From: Gnetum montanum
Lineage: Eukaryota > Streptophyta > Gnetopsida > Gnetales > Gnetaceae
Assembly: GCA_015680685.1 (NCBI GenBank)
Contig: MNCI01035767.1
Location: forward strand, 220,452 to 284,451
DNA: 64,000 bases
Reading direction: 5' to 3'
A program made the translations under genes and the position numbers. This document shows positions 1 to 12,652 of this stretch, one piece after another (position 1 is the stretch's first letter; each line of letters begins with the position of its first letter). The notes under the pieces are model-generated. The model searched no databases. It was given only the letters and a program-made list of their open reading frames with translations, and was not told the origin of the DNA.

Positions 1-930
1 AATGAATATCTATAAAATTAGTCACATTGCATGGTGGAAAGCAATAATAGTTGAGTTTAACCTACATTATGTTATGCAAGCTTCAATGAAAGATCAGGCA
101 ATAGCCATACAACTCATAGCTTCACCAGTAGACGATCAAGCTACCATAGACCCTCAGTTCCTAGATCAACATGTTAGTAATATTAGCCAAGTGCCTTATA
201 ATTATGAGGCACTCATGCATTTCAACAGAGCTTCAACCTCTTAAGGGGGTAGTGCCATTACTATTATCACATTTCCTTGCACCAATAATGTGGTAGAGTA
301 CAAAGGTCTTCTCTAAAGGATCCTTGCAACATGTGACCTAAAGATCTAATGCATAGTTATCTAAGGCTATTCAAAACTAGTGGTTAATCAGGTATCAGAG
401 GTTTACGCTTACAAAGAAACCTTCTTAAGAAGATGCTAAGCAAATGACAATGGCATGAGCAACTAGTCTACACACTTTGGGCCTATCGCATGACACATCA
501 AACAGTAATAGGTATGATGCCTTATAGCCTCATCTACAAATTTGAAGTAGTTTTTCCACTTGAATTATAGCTTCAATCACTTTGGGTAATTCTCTCAGAC
601 TTCATCAATGAAGGTCAAAATAATGAGTTGAGAATCATAGACCTTAACTCAATGGAGAAGGAGTGCATGCATATGCTTGATCACATTAAATGGTATCAAA
701 AAAGGCAATGGCAACAACATCATCACAACTGGCATCAGTGCCTAATTAGGAAAGAGGACCTAGTTCTCAAGGCCATTTGAGAACCTATGGATAAATTCTC
801 AACAAATTGGGAAGGGTATTTTTTGATCACTAAGGTGTATGACAATGGAGCATTCAAGCTTGCTAATCAAGATGGAAACGAGATTGCCATTCTAGTAAAC
901 CATTCACACTTAAAGCCATACTACATCTAG
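1..930 (+). pseudogene. RNase H / archaeal-type RNase H / integrase remnant (element A)
   Basis: The first 80 codons match the end of the Ty3 RNase H and its linker to a second RNase H (end ALMHFNRASTS, matching LNFDGASTS in element D). A few broken fragments of the second RNase H follow, with CTNNVVEYKGLL and KLVVNQVSEVYAYKE still readable. About 400 codons are then missing, including the integrase catalytic core. The sequence resumes in the integrase C-terminus with HEQLVYTLWAYR-like and KWYQKRQ-like blocks and ends with LKPYYI and a TAG at 928-930. Several stops and frame changes are present, so it cannot encode a working enzyme. Confidence 0.8.
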
Positions 931-2365
931 CATGCAGTACCACACATCAATGAATTAAGGTAAGCATTCATATGCTATGATGTTAAGCTAGCATGAATGT
1001 CTACTATGAAATTAAACTAGGATAGCTCATCCTTGGGTCATGACATTAAATTGGCATAATTTGTTTGCTATGACTTCAAATTGGCATAACATCTGCTATG
1101 ATGTTAAAATAGCATAGAGCAGTCCATTAGGACTATAAGCTAGCATAGCATAGTCTTCTAGGACCTTAAATTGGGCCGAATGGTCTACTAAAACCTTAAA
1201 CTAGTAAAGCCATGATCTACTAAGATCTTAAACTGGTTTGTAGTTAGTTGTTAATAACTATTTTCATCCTTCTGCAAGCAAGCAAGTGAGCATACTACAA
1301 CCCTCCTACATTAAGCAAGTAAGCACATTACAATTCTAGAATAAAGCACTTGCAATCTATGCAACCTATGTCACTAATGTAGCCTTTTGCATTTTTTCAT
1401 CTGCAGTCTATTTGCATTTATGCATTGTGTGGTTTTCTCATCTTCATAGAGTTGTGTTTGTAGGATAAAGTCCCAAGCAGTCATGCAAAGGTGCATATCA
1501 TTGCAATAGCAAGTAACAACATCACTCCAATGTGCATGATTGGACTAGCTAAACCTCTCAAGAGTGCATATCCCTATTAACCCGTTATAGCCTACCCACA
1601 TCTACTCCTATATCCTGATACCCTTTCATTCCCCATATAGTAAAGATTGCAAAACTTTTTAATGCTCATGTGTTGTGACCACATGGCATCCTATTCAAGT
1701 CAAGCTTTAGAGTCAAATGTAGATGTAACATAAGTCATCCTATGGGAAGCCTCTGTTGGTTAGTCAAAGCCTAAGCAGATGTAACATAAGTCATTTTAGG
1801 GAGGAAACACCTATCGTACAGATGCAATGCAATTTCACCAAAGACAAAGAAAAGCCCATCTAGTAACACACTACTCACTTGATGGGAAGTACTTCACAAC
1901 AAGCATTTAATAATGTGTAGAGCCTAAAGAAGGTTCACCCTACAAAAAAAAGGGCAAGGAGGAAAATCACATTTCCAAGAAATCTAGTAGCAAAGTAGTT
2001 TTGTAGCCAGCCCAACATTGAACCTACACCTTGACTCTCTCACAAGCACTTTGACGAGAGATCAATGTTTTTGATGGCAAGCCACTCTAGTGCCATGGTA
2101 ACCATCAATCATGATGTCCTCACATCATAACATCTCATTTGCACCTCATCTTCCATTTTATCCCTAGCACATCACCTACACCTTTTACTCTTGCTTCTCA
2201 CCTACCATCTAGCATACCACTATCCAAAGCACTCTTAAGTATAATGCAACGACATCCTATCATAGACTGAAGAGTGATGTTGATGCCAAGTCTACCATGG
2301 TGTTTTGCTATTCTTTGTTGACATCTCTCAGGCCACTCCTCTAGATGTTAATATAAAGGAAACAA
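931..2365 (+). other. Non-coding tail between integrase and 3' LTR (element A)
   Basis: No supportable gene. Positions 960-1250 carry a degenerate array of roughly 30-40-bp units built on a core like GACCTTAAACTGGCATAGC, related to the GTTTAAGGCC repeats elsewhere in the window. A block at about 1430-1465 is shared in inverted orientation with about 16,440-16,480 and 38,565-38,610. The last 20 bases (ending ATAAAGGAAACAA) align with the polypurine tracts of D and E and are a decayed polypurine tract. Confidence 0.6.
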
Positions 2366-3747
2366 TGAAACACCACCAAATCTGGACTATGGCATTCCAA
2401 CTACAAATTTTGGCAAAGTGTGGTAACTATGCTCAACCTCTTTATACAACATAGAGAGTGTAGTCTCCTAGACCATAATTAGTAGAAGGATTGTTTTGCA
2501 TGTTTTTCCAAGTCTTGGGACTATGCTCATGCCTAGCCTAGAGTGTAGTCACCTTTCAAAAGAGTGTAGTTAGCAAGGATAGGCTCTAGTGGCCTCCACA
2601 ACGCAACAATGACAATCAACTTAGCTCCAAAAACATAGTCAACTCACCTTTGGCAAGTGTAGTTAGTAAAATACATTTTTTGTATCCCCATTTGCCCCAA
2701 AATTATAACTAAACTTGACCCTAGGCAAGAGCATGGAGAGCATAGTTTTATAGAGCGTAGTCTCCGAGTTTCATTTTTTATGTAACTTGTGGTCCTCTTA
2801 GTGCACACACATGTGGTTGGTAGCATATTCATAGTCTCGTAGGATCTAACAGAGCACAAAAAAGTGCAACACCATCAGCCCCATTGGCACGCCACATAGA
2901 TAGTAACTATGCTACGCATAGTCGTAGCCATCCCATCCACCACATGGTAACCATCTTGCATTTTCCGCTAATTCTAAACCTATAAATACCCATGTATTTA
3001 ATGTTTACAAGAGAAAAAAAGAAAAAGAAGTAAAGAAAAAAAATTTAATGAGCAACTGGTAAATTTGGCAAATCAAGGGCACATTGGCAAACCAATGAAC
3101 AAGTGAAGTTGTAGACCACTACAAACCCCTACAGCCCAACAGAACATTGCATCCAATGGTACATCATGGTAGCTAACCTAACAGATGTAGACACCTTGGT
3201 AGAAGACCAATTTTCATAGCCAGATAGCCCAAGGATTGTGACTACATTGTCAACCGATGCTTGCTGTATACCACATACCTTCTAATCTTCTTTTTGGTGT
3301 TAACTATGTTCAACCCTATTTAGGGTGGTGCTTTGCTTTATTTTCTCTATTCCTTTACATTCTCTACACTTTATTTGCATTTTTCATCATTTTACTATGT
3401 AAACAGTTTTGCAACTACACTTAGGTGGTGGTCCTCATGCATTAATACTATCTACCTCATTGAAACCCTTGAATATGCTCACCCCCTTAGGCACCTATAA
3501 CTATGCTTGATCCCACTAACATTGCAAACACCACAAAGATCACCTACACCCTTATCACCATCTTGCATTAACATCATAACTAACCACACTACACCCCCAT
3601 TGCATCTGCTAACTCCTTGTTCGATCATCTATACCATTCAGGGCATCCTATATCTACTTCTAGCAGATCCTTGCATGGATTCTAGGTTAGGCTATGCACC
3701 TATGGACCTTAGTGTTCTAGCCACTAATTTTTTCAGTCATTATAACA
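2366..3747 (+). repeat. 3' LTR of element A
   Basis: It begins TGAAACACCACCAA directly after the polypurine tract and ends in ACA at 3747, exactly where element B's reverse transcriptase sequence resumes. Start and end align with the solo LTR at 55,469-57,244, for example the shared GGCTATGCACCTATG-like block near 3690. A TATA box, TATAAATACCC, lies at 2981-2991. Repeated GTGTAGT- and GCATAG-like words fill the part before the TATA box. The length is about 1.38 kb. Confidence 0.75.
2981..2987 (+). promoter_or_regulatory. TATA box in LTR of element A
   Basis: TATAAAT followed by ACCCATG. The same TATAAATACCCAT word occurs on the minus strand in both LTRs of element E, so this is probably the retroelement core promoter. 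Confidence 0.55.
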
Positions 3748-4620
3748 TGTAATTGCTAGATATATAGGTCATGGCTCATTGATAGGTTGCTCTGGCATTC
3801 TTAAGGTCAAATGGCATCATAGTATAGCAAAAGGAACCCCATGAGGTCGTAAAGGTCATGTTAAGTTGATGCTCTAGGTTGATCTTAATTTGGTTATATC
3901 TCAAGAACCCATTCATAAAGGACAACAAAGCATGTTTGGTTGTAGTATCAATAAGTTGATCAATACTAGGTAGAGGGAAGTCATCCTTGATGGTTACTTT
4001 ATTTAGATCTTGATAATAAATGTAAATATAGATGTTCCCATTTTTCTTAGGGACCGCCACTATGTTGTTTTCAATTCTACGTAGTTGACAACACTAATGA
4101 AACTAGCTTGGTAGAGCTTTAAGATCTCCTCACAAACTACCAAGGCCAAATCAGGTCTAATCTTGCATACTTTTTGCTTAAATAGCCTAATGATAGGGTC
4201 TAGTATGATGTTGTGCTAGACTAAACATGGATATAAGCCTAGCATATCCTCATATGACCAAAAAATGCCTTAATGTTGCCTTGTAGGATCTTGGTTATGT
4301 CTTAAGCCTATTAAGGTTCTAGTGAGGAACTTAGTTTAAGGGTTTTCCACTCACCACTATGTGTTGTGATAGGAACCTCAACTAGATAGTCTTTTGTTAT
4401 GTCACCTACCTCTATGTCAAGGGTTTTTATTGAGTTTTCAAGCCATTCTAGAGGTTTCTCTATTGAGGCTATGTGATCTACAAGACTCTTAGGCTCAAGA
4501 TCTAGGTAATCAAGGTTGAAACACCATTCAACATCACTATGAGGTCCATGTAGACATAAAGGAAAATTGATTTTCTCCTACATATCAACCAAAAAGCATA
4601 TTAAGTGGAACCTAAGTAAA
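3748..4620 (-). pseudogene. Reverse transcriptase N-terminal part (element B)
   Basis: Read from high to low coordinate, it starts with the acidic linker before RT and then the RT palm. Recognisable pieces are VPKKNGNIYIYI..DLNKVTIKDDFPLPSID, the GFLRYNQIKI motif, and the FCYTMMPFDLKNARATYQ block. The YVDD active site is not included because the sequence is cut at 3748 by element A's LTR. Stops and frame changes upstream of about 4060 make it non-functional. The closest relative in the window is element C at 32,076-33,240. Confidence 0.8.
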
Positions 4621-7600
4621 AGTAAATAAACAATGCTAAAATGCTATAAAGTTATGCAAACACATGCTATTCTAATGCAAACAAGGTCATCCAAGGTTGT
4701 AAATAGGGTGTTAACAAGCAAACATAGTGCAATAAAGGCCAAATAATGGTCAAACCAAAGTTAAACAATTTATAAGAAATAAGGCTACTAATGATTAACA
4801 AAGGTCATAATTTTGCAAGTTTTAGGCCTTAGTAGGCCATGATGCCAATTTAGAGTCTTGGTAAGCTATGATGCTAGTTTAAGGCCTTAAGGAGTCATGG
4901 TCACATGGTGTCAAATGGTCGTTAGGGAAGGTCAAGCCCCACATTTGATACTAATCAAAGGCTAAAAAAATGTAAATAAAGTTATAATAAGAAAAATATA
5001 TAGAATATAAGGCTACATAAAGGCCACAATAAGGTCGACAAGGCTGAAAATGCAACATTAAGCTGAAGCAAGTCAAAGTATCATCTAATAAGGAAAAAAT
5101 CAAGCAAAATAGGTTACATATGGTGAAATCTGGTTAATATAGGTTAAAAAGGGGTTATATTTTGCTCCTACAAGACTATTATATGAGTTTAGACATCATT
5201 CAAGGCTATTTGTGTGCTATTTAGACATGAAACTTAAGAGTTTTGAAGCTTCCACTTTGGTCCTCCCCTATTTCCATGATGGCTAGCATGGAAGAAGGGG
5301 CCCTTAGCATGGAAACTAGGGAAAGTAGGTTTTGGGCTATCTAGAGGTCCAAAATTGGGCACTTCAGAGGTCTACAAAGGTTAAAAAGCATCTTTTGTAG
5401 CCTTCCCCGCCTTTTTCCATGCTAGCCAACATGGAAGAGAGGGGGTTCAGCATGGAGAATCAAACTCTTAGTTAAAACAAGGTTAAACAAGGTCAAATTG
5501 ACAACTAGAGCCTTGATCTAGAACTTGTGCATTCTCTAACTTTGTTTTGAGTTAGTTTCAAGTATCAAAACATGTTGAAATGGCTTCCCCCCTTCTTCCA
5601 CATCAAGAACACCATCCCCAACATTGAAAAATGAGGAGGACGCTTTTTCTATGGTTCTATGATGATTTATTGGCATATTAAATATGTTTCAAGGTCCCCA
5701 ATGCTATAAATCATGATTCTAAAAGTTTGTAGCTAATTTTGGGTACGTTTGGAGATCATTCAAGGGTACCTAAGGTCTCTCCCCCTATTTCCATTTTGGG
5801 GGAGTTACTCTAGCCTAGAAGATTGGGGGAATGGATTTTGTAAGTTAAACTGAGGCCAAATGAGCAAAATATTAAGGTCATGAGGTCCTAGGCTTCTTTG
5901 GTGTAGATCTTTAGCTTCCAAGAGTGTCATCTTGTCATCAAAAGTGAAAAAGCAGCTTTTCCCCCTTGTTTCTACACTATCTAGCATGGAGGGGGTCCTA
6001 TCTAGTATGGATGGAGTAAGAATCCTAGATCTAGGTCATTTTCGATTACAATCAGCTATGCATCTTGGCTTCTAGAGTTGCTAGGGCTAAGGGCTAGGGT
6101 TTCATGTCAAAAATTGATAAATTTGAGTACTTCTAAGTGTTTTTTGAACTCTCCCCCTTTTTCCATGCTAGGGATAGGGAGCTCAATGTGGAAGACTAGG
6201 GAAAAATATTTTTTGACCATTTGGCATTAGTTCCCTAAGGTTTGAGGGCTTCAATAGCTATTGATAAGGTTCTAAAGTGCATGTAAGGTTATCTAATGTC
6301 ATTTTGAGGTATTTATGAGCCCCAAATGAGGCCCCCCCTTTCATTTTCCATGCTAGGTAGCATGGAGGAGAGGGTTCCTAGCATGGAGAAGAGTGTTCCC
6401 AACATGGTCAAAACTACAAATCTCATATATGAGCTAGTTTTAGCCTTAATCAACCATGCATGTATGCCTCCATGATTTCTGGGAACGAGGACTAGGGTTT
6501 TAGGTCAAAACTGGTTAGTTTAGAGGTTTTCTAGATGGTTTTTGAGCTTCCCCTTATTTTCCATGCTAGGGATGGAATGCTTAGTATAGAAGATTGGGGG
6601 GAGTAGCTTTTAGCTATCTGTGATCACTTTTGTAGGGTTTGAGGGCTCCAAAAGACATGAAACTAGTCTTAGGGCGCATGTAAGATTGCCGGATGTTTAT
6701 TCTAGATGTTTAAAGGCTATTTTGAAGTTCCCCAAAAATTTCCCCTTTTCTTCCACATTGGCCAACATGGAAGAGGGAGCTCTCAACATGGGGAAACTAG
6801 TGGAACCTTGTTTTTAACATTTTCTAACATTTTTGGCCATGCATATAGGTCTCTAAGATTTCTAGTGTTGATTGCTAATACTTGATGTCAACATTTGGTT
6901 ATTTCAAGGGTTGTTAAGTGGTTTTTGGTGTTTCCCCCTATTTTGCATATTGGGGTTTCCATGCTTAGCATGGAAAATTAGGGGCAAAGGATTTTTAGAT
7001 ACTTATGATCAATCTTGAAGAGTTTGAGGGTCTTGGGAAGAGGACACAGGGTCCTAGGACATACACAGGGCTTTTCGATGTTTTCTTTATGTCTCTAAAG
7101 GATATTTTGAAGTCCTCCCAAAGTTTCCCCCTTTCTTCCACACTCGTGAGCATGGAAGAGGTGACTCTCAGCATGGAGGAACCAAAGGGACTCTACTTTT
7201 TGCTAATTTTTGGTAATTTTGGCTATGCATGCATGTCCACAAGGTTGCTGATGTTGACTATCAATGTCTAAGATTGAAATATGGTTACTTTGAGGGATGT
7301 GAGAGGCTTTTTAGGCTTTTCCCCATCCATCCATGCTTGGGTTGGGATGCTCAACATGCATGGGATCCCCATTAGCATGGAAAACCTAAGGGGAGTAAGT
7401 TTTGATCATTTTAGTTGACTTATAGAAGTCAAACTACATGCAAACTCCCATAGTTTTGGCTTACCCCCTTTCATCCACATTAACACTAGAATTCTCAACA
7501 TGGAGGAGGTTCTTCCCAACATGAAAAACCCTTAGGAGGTTTCTTTTTATTGATTTTGACATTCTAGTGGCATCTAGAAGGGCTGTGAAGGTTTTCATGT

Positions 7601-8912
7601 TAGTTTAAGATAATTTTCTATTGTTTTCTTATTTATGGAATTCCCACTAATTTTTCTAACTTCATCCTCCTAGTTTCCACACTGGGTAGCATTGATAAAG
7701 TCTCCCCTAGCATGGAAAAACCATGAAAATCAAATCTAGGCTAGTTCAACACCTAATTGACCATGCATGTTAGTTGTCAAGGTTGTTGGTGTCAATGGTC
7801 AATACTGGGTGTCAAGATTTAGTAGTTTGAAGGCTCCTAAGTGCTTAATGTAGTCTCCCCACTTTCATCCATGTTAGGCATGATAGCACCAGCATGGATG
7901 AGAAGGGGATGTTAGTTTTGTACCATATTTGACTACTTTTGGTATCTTTGAAAGCTCTAAATGGTTTTGGCATGGTCTAGGGTTTACTAGGCTTTGAGAA
8001 ATGGCTACTAGGTAGTCAATTTAGGTCATTTTTAACTTCCCCCCATCCATCCAGGTTGGGGATGAGATGATCAATGTGGATGAGGCCTCCCCTAGCATGT
8101 AAACACCAAATCCCAATGTTTTTACCAATTTCAACTAGGCTTTGTGAGGTTCTAGGGCTGCTGCGTGTGCTTTGAGGGGTTCCAGGTCATGTGGGCCCAC
8201 TTCGAGGGTCAAACTTGTGATAGATGGGTGTTGGGGGGGTAAGAATGGGCATTACCCCCTTCCTTCATGCTAGGAACTACTACCCCAATGTGTAAACCCA
8301 TGTTGTCTAGATTTTTTGATGTCCAACTCCCTTTTGGGAGCCTGCATTTGAAAAGGTAGGTTGTAGCTACCAAAAATGATAAAATAGTTATATTTTAATG
8401 ATTATGTGAAATGGGAGACATGTATTCATGTTGGGCATGCCACCCCCAACATGGATTCATGTGAGTTAAGATTTAAAATATTGTTTTAAGTGTCAAAATT
8501 AGCTAGAACTTAGTGTTGATTTAGTTTTTTGGCTAAGAGGGAAGGCATATGGTGGGGCCCATAACCTAAAAATTTAAAATTTTGAATTTTGAGCTTAACT
8601 CCCACCAATCTCATCATGTAAGATACTTTTCCCTGTTTGGACTTTAGTGCACTTGGAGTTATGGTGTACTAAACAAGCAACTCGAGTTTAGAGATGCTGA
8701 TTTAGGTTTAGATGTAGTTTATATTGTTAAATTTTGCAAGTTTCCAATCACAACTCATATTCTTACAAACAAATCATTTGAGGAGAACTCTAGTAGAGAT
8801 TTTTATGGAAAAAATAGCTTTTCCTTAGCATGGAAGTCTTCCATCTTTGTTGTAACCAATGTTGATCTCTCATTCCTCTTCGATTTTAGCAGCTTTAAGT
8901 GTTGAACCTACC
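4621..8912 (+). repeat. Leader of antisense gene with ~380-bp tandem repeats (element B)
   Basis: No coding region. At 4810-4920 there is a short array on GTTTAAGGCCTTAAGGAGTCATGG-like units. From about 5200 to 8300 a higher-order repeat recurs about every 375-400 bp; starts near 5385, 5770, 6150, 6545, 6920 and 7305 are the clearest. Each unit has a pyrimidine run, TTTCCATGCTAG-like and AGCATGGAAGAGGGG-like arms, and a divergent spacer. The arms form CCATGCTAGCATGG-type inverted pairs. The region lies just upstream of exon 1 of the plus-strand gene, so it may hold its promoter and 5' untranslated region. Confidence 0.65.
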
Positions 8913-9040
8913 ATGGTGCCAAAGAAACATGGAGGAAAGAGCCAAAATCCAAAACTTTAGAAGGAAAATGAGTGTGCTAGGAAATTAGAAGGACTACCTA
9001 GGCTTGTCACCATCCACGCTTCATCCATTACCACTCCGAG
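8913..9040 (+). CDS. Exon 1 of antisense gene, copy 1
   Basis: It opens with ATG and MVPKKHGGKSQNPKL, then a TAG, then KENECARKLEGLPRLVT, and ends at a GTAGGT donor at 9041 in phase 2. The basic start and the ExxxxLxxLPRxxx core correspond to exon 1 of copies 2 and 3, which read ESEAMLQCLPRPRVLSW and ESEELLQCLPQPKISSW. The match in position, core and phase chose this start. The exon is interrupted by one stop. Confidence 0.55.
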
Positions 9041-10658
9041 GTAGGTAGTTCTACTTGTTTATGCTTTGGTTCCTAGCTCTTTTTATTAATCTTCTTGTGT
9101 TTTTCTTGCCACATGTAGGGTTGTTTTTCTCAAATCTACAATGAAAAAAGGGGTAAAATTTTTTTTTGATGAAATGCAGCCTCTTATTTTTATTGGTTCT
9201 ATGTAGATCCATGGTAATTTTTTTGTTTTGGCCTTAGTAGATTTGATTTTTGAAATTGGACTTGCTACTTTTATGCTTTTTTCTTAAAATTTGGGGGTAG
9301 GGCCATTTTTCTCAAATCCAAGCCAAATTATTTGTTAAAATTAAATTTTGAAAAAATCATACCCCCTTATTTTAATGTGTTTTCTAATGGGTATAAATTG
9401 GTTTAGCTATTTTTTCTATGTTTTTATGGCTATGTTAAGTTGGGTTTTATCTCTTTAGCTTTTTACATTAAAAAAGTACGCAATGTTGTGTATTTTTTCT
9501 TAAGAAAACATATGCATATTTTCCAAATCCAATGTTATGTGTTTGTAGCCCTACTTTTAAGATTTTCAATGGCTATTGTCTCATTCAACTTGACCTTGAA
9601 ATGATTAAGTTATGGTTGTTTTCCTAAGGTCATGTAGTTAGGTTCTTTATGCCATTTTTAGATTTTCATGTAAATTCACAAGGTTTTGTTTTTTTGTTTT
9701 TTTTTTTTTGTTTTTTGTTATGGCTAGGTGGGCCTTAGATTCAGCTTTCAAATAGAGGTAGAATCACTTTTATCGGACATAAAAAAAATTTTATGAATTT
9801 TTTGTTAACCCTATGTAAAAAGGAGGTCTGTGTTATTTCCAATTTTTTGTCCAAATTGGTGAACTTTTTCTACCTAAATGGAAATATTTTTGAATTTTTA
9901 TTAAGTGTGGGTGTGTAGGGATTGATTCAATCTTTAAAACGATGATGGAATCACTCCATCTAGAGCTTAAACAAAATTTTGGCATATTTTTTACCAACCC
10001 TATGTGAAAAGGGGGTTAATGGTGATGCAAAAAGGGGGTTAATGGTGGTGGCTACGATTTTTGCTAGTTTTTTTTTGTCTTATGCAAAAATGGTTATGTT
10101 TTCTTGGTTGTAATGACTATGGCTAGAAGGTTCATGATTTTAGGATTCCTTCCATGGTGGAATCACTAAAATTGGAGCTTAGGTGAATTCTCCATAAATT
10201 TTTGGTTATCGTTGTGTCATGGTTGGAGCACTTTACCCCTTTGGGGATGGATGTAGTTGACATGCTTAGAGATTACTCTTATAAGCTTCCATGCCCTTGG
10301 GGATAACTAAATATGTAAAACTTATGTTTTAAAATTTTTTGAAAAGAAAAGTAAAGGGTTTTTCTATTTTTAGTAGACTTTTTGCTATGGCTATATGTGT
10401 TTTTGCTAAGTTTTAATGCTTTTTCTAAGTTTATGCATGGATTAAACTAAGGCTTAATTTTGGCCATAAAGTTTTGGCTATGTAGTAAAAGGTTATGAAA
10501 GGTTATAAAAATAATTTTTTGTGGAATTTCTTAAGCTAACTTGAATAAACACATTAGAGCATTTTACATGGGCTAATTTCACCCCCAACTAGGATGTTTT
10601 GTCAAAACTTGTTAAGAAATTCTAATTATTGATAATGTGTTTTCTTTAATTCATGAAG
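9041..10658 (+). other. Intron 1 of antisense gene, copy 1
   Basis: This 1.6-kb stretch is bounded by GTAGGT at 9041 and an AG at 10658. It is T-rich on the plus strand, as plant introns are, and carries no open frame of note. A partial duplication on the words AAAAGGGGGTTAATGG lies near 10,010-10,050. Intron 1 is also the long intron in the other two copies (about 0.86 and 1.18 kb). Confidence 0.5.
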
Positions 10659-11102
10659 GGTTTACTTGAAGCCAATCCTCATCATTGTGGAGTTGGTGGG
10701 GATTTTATTCTATATTGGCCATCCTAAGGCCAACACCCCACTTCCAAACATGCCTTTGGGAAAGGCTTCATTATGGTTCTGGCCTAGGGTAAGGGAATTT
10801 CTTACCTACATTCCTCAAAACTTTAGTGTGATGTTGTTGTTACACTTGTTCATAGATGTGGCTGGGGCCATAGTGGAGACCTTGTTGCCTCAGGAATCCA
10901 ACTTGATTATCAAGTTAATTACTAACAATCCACCTCCTAGAATAGCAAGGGGAACAATAGACACCATCAATCCATGTTACCTTATAGAGATTTGGATGAT
11001 GCCAAAGTATAGCCAATACAATGCTGATAATACTTTGATGGTGATGCATAGAGCCCACACATTGTTCCAGAATTTACCTAGCACCGTGTATCATCTACTA
11101 GG
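10659..11102 (+). CDS. Exon 2 of copy 1: FCP1-like HAD pseudophosphatase domain
   Basis: An AG acceptor at 10657-10658 precedes an uninterrupted exon. The FCP1/NIF signature is readable. First a hydrophobic strand ILIIVELVGIL stands where the family has the DLDxT nucleophile loop. Then WFWPRVREFLTYIPQNFSVMLL matches the RPGxxEFLxxLxxxFEVVVWT block, and DNTLMVMHRAHTLFQNLPSTVY matches the NTLLxDDSPxKxxxNPxxxxI block. Both catalytic aspartate positions are replaced, so phosphatase activity is not expected. It ends at a GTAAGC donor in phase 2. There is no start codon inside; it is an internal exon. Confidence 0.65.
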
Positions 11103-11594
11103 GTAAGCATAGTTATTATGGTGTTTTTATGGCTTTATTGGTTTTATTATCTACTTTTCCTAACTTCTTTGGTTTTATGAACTTCTTGTAGGTATTGGGT
11201 TAATTATCAAGGCTTGATCATTAATGATCAAACCTTGGTAGTGGCTCAGCCTACCTTAGATGAATTCACTAAGGCCCCCCAAATTAGAACTATTGTGTAT
11301 CAACAATTAAAAGGGAACTTTTATGCATATACCACAAGGTTCAACCTTATGTATAAGAAGTGTAAGGATGATGGGACAATACACAAATAGTGGGTGGAGT
11401 CCACTAACTGCATGGATCAAACCCTTGTAGCTAGGACCTTTGCTCAAACCACATTGAAGAAGAAAAAGAAAGGTAAACATAAAGGCTATAGCTTCTAATG
11501 TTTTATGATTATAAATATCCTAATTGTTCTATTGGTTTGACTAATTGTTAAACTTGCTTATGTTTATGCTAAACTTTGGTTGTTTGCTTTGTAG

Positions 11595-12652
11595 GACCTT
11601 CCACCTTTGTTAATGTCACCATACCACTTTCAAAAGCATGTCATGAGGATACTCTCATCTTGAAGTTTGGTGAGGTGACACCATCATAGGAGTGGTTGAA
11701 GGGATAGGCACCTAGGTACATTCAACCAAACATCTAGTGTGTGGGTTTGCTTGATGTATTTATGCCACCTATCCCTTCTATCCCTACTACGAAGATGTTT
11801 CACATCATCGACTTCTTTAATGGAAAGGTGATCATTTTAGCACCACCCTTTAGGATGTGAAGGTTAACATGGACATTGCTGAGGGCCTCTTTTGCAACTT
11901 GTTTGGTGTTCCCACTAACAAGGCAAAGGTTCCCACCAAGATAGTGAAGGAATTGAGCCATCATGAGGAAGTTCTGAACTGGAATGGTGCCAACATGGGC
12001 CACTTTGAAATTTTCATGGATGGCTTCACAAACCATGATGCAAAGGAATCATATCCTTTTTTCAAGTCTTTTACATTTCCTAAACTGTTATTGAAAAATT
12101 AGATGATGAACATTTCATAGGGGTGAACCTTTAATAAGGTCTTGATGGATGGTACCAGGTTCAATTGGATGGTTACTTTGGCTATTGGGCTTCAGGAAAA
12201 GATCCTTAGACTCTATGTGGACACCTCTACAGTAATCCACATGCACTTTGCATTTTTTGTGGGTTATTTGAAGAGGTTTATGGATTTTTTGGTAGTGTAT
12301 AAGAATGGGAAATGGATTCCCCAAGACCCAAGCCAGCTTTCCAAGCCTTGGATAAAGCACATTTATCCAATAGTGCAGGCCCATAACCCACTAAAGGGGA
12401 TGGATGATACATTGTCCATTACCATCAAGAATCTTGATGTTAGGTAGTGTGAGCCCCCTAACAGGACATATGATAAGGAAACTCTCATGTTTTTAGTGAG
12501 TGTCCTAGAGGCCAAATGATGATGTAGGGATGTCGAAGGTGCAGCTAGAGAGAAACTCAAGAGGATCATTGGGCAAGCATCACTGACATTAGATCAACCT
12601 ACCTTGAAGAAGCTTAAGTTTAAGATTAAGCCATTGCAGTAGGTAGTCATAG
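11595..12652 (+). pseudogene. Exon 4 of copy 1: large conserved domain, unknown
   Basis: The acceptor GTAG ends at 11594. The reading is GPSTFVNVTIP..LILKFGEV, then a broken stretch, then VKVNMDIAEGLFCNLFGVPTNKAKVP. After a gap come GTRFNWMVTLAIGLQEKILRLYVDTS, HMHFAFFVGYLKRFMDFLVVYKNGKW and QLSKPWIKHIYPI. These line up with FSDLFGVL, GMHYNWAQFLLLGLHKEIVRL, FTFFAGYLRHLAEFLVV and QLSSPWINHLFEI in copy 2. At least one frameshift and several stops are present. The exon ends at a phase-1 GTATGA donor. The pattern loosely resembles the putative plant transposon protein family (Pfam PF20167) or Athila ORF1, which only a profile search can decide. Confidence 0.6.

Larger units (their letters stand above)
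1..3747 (+). mobile_element. Element A: 3' part of a Tat-type Ty3/gypsy retrotransposon
   Basis: The order on the plus strand is RNase H, integrase C-terminus, a 1.4-kb tail, a degenerate polypurine tract and a 3' LTR, so this is the 3' end of an element whose 5' part lies left of the window. The tail shares a short block near 1430-1465 with the reverse complement of the tails of elements D and E, which supports the same lineage. The element ends inside the reverse transcriptase of element B, whose sequence resumes at 3748. The target duplication should be the 5 bases from 3748; its partner lies outside the window. Confidence 0.8.

Noticed and set aside
10666-11106. Independent gene starting at 10,666
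   Set aside because: The first codon is TTG directly after a splice acceptor, and the frame joins exon 1 in phase; it is an internal exon.
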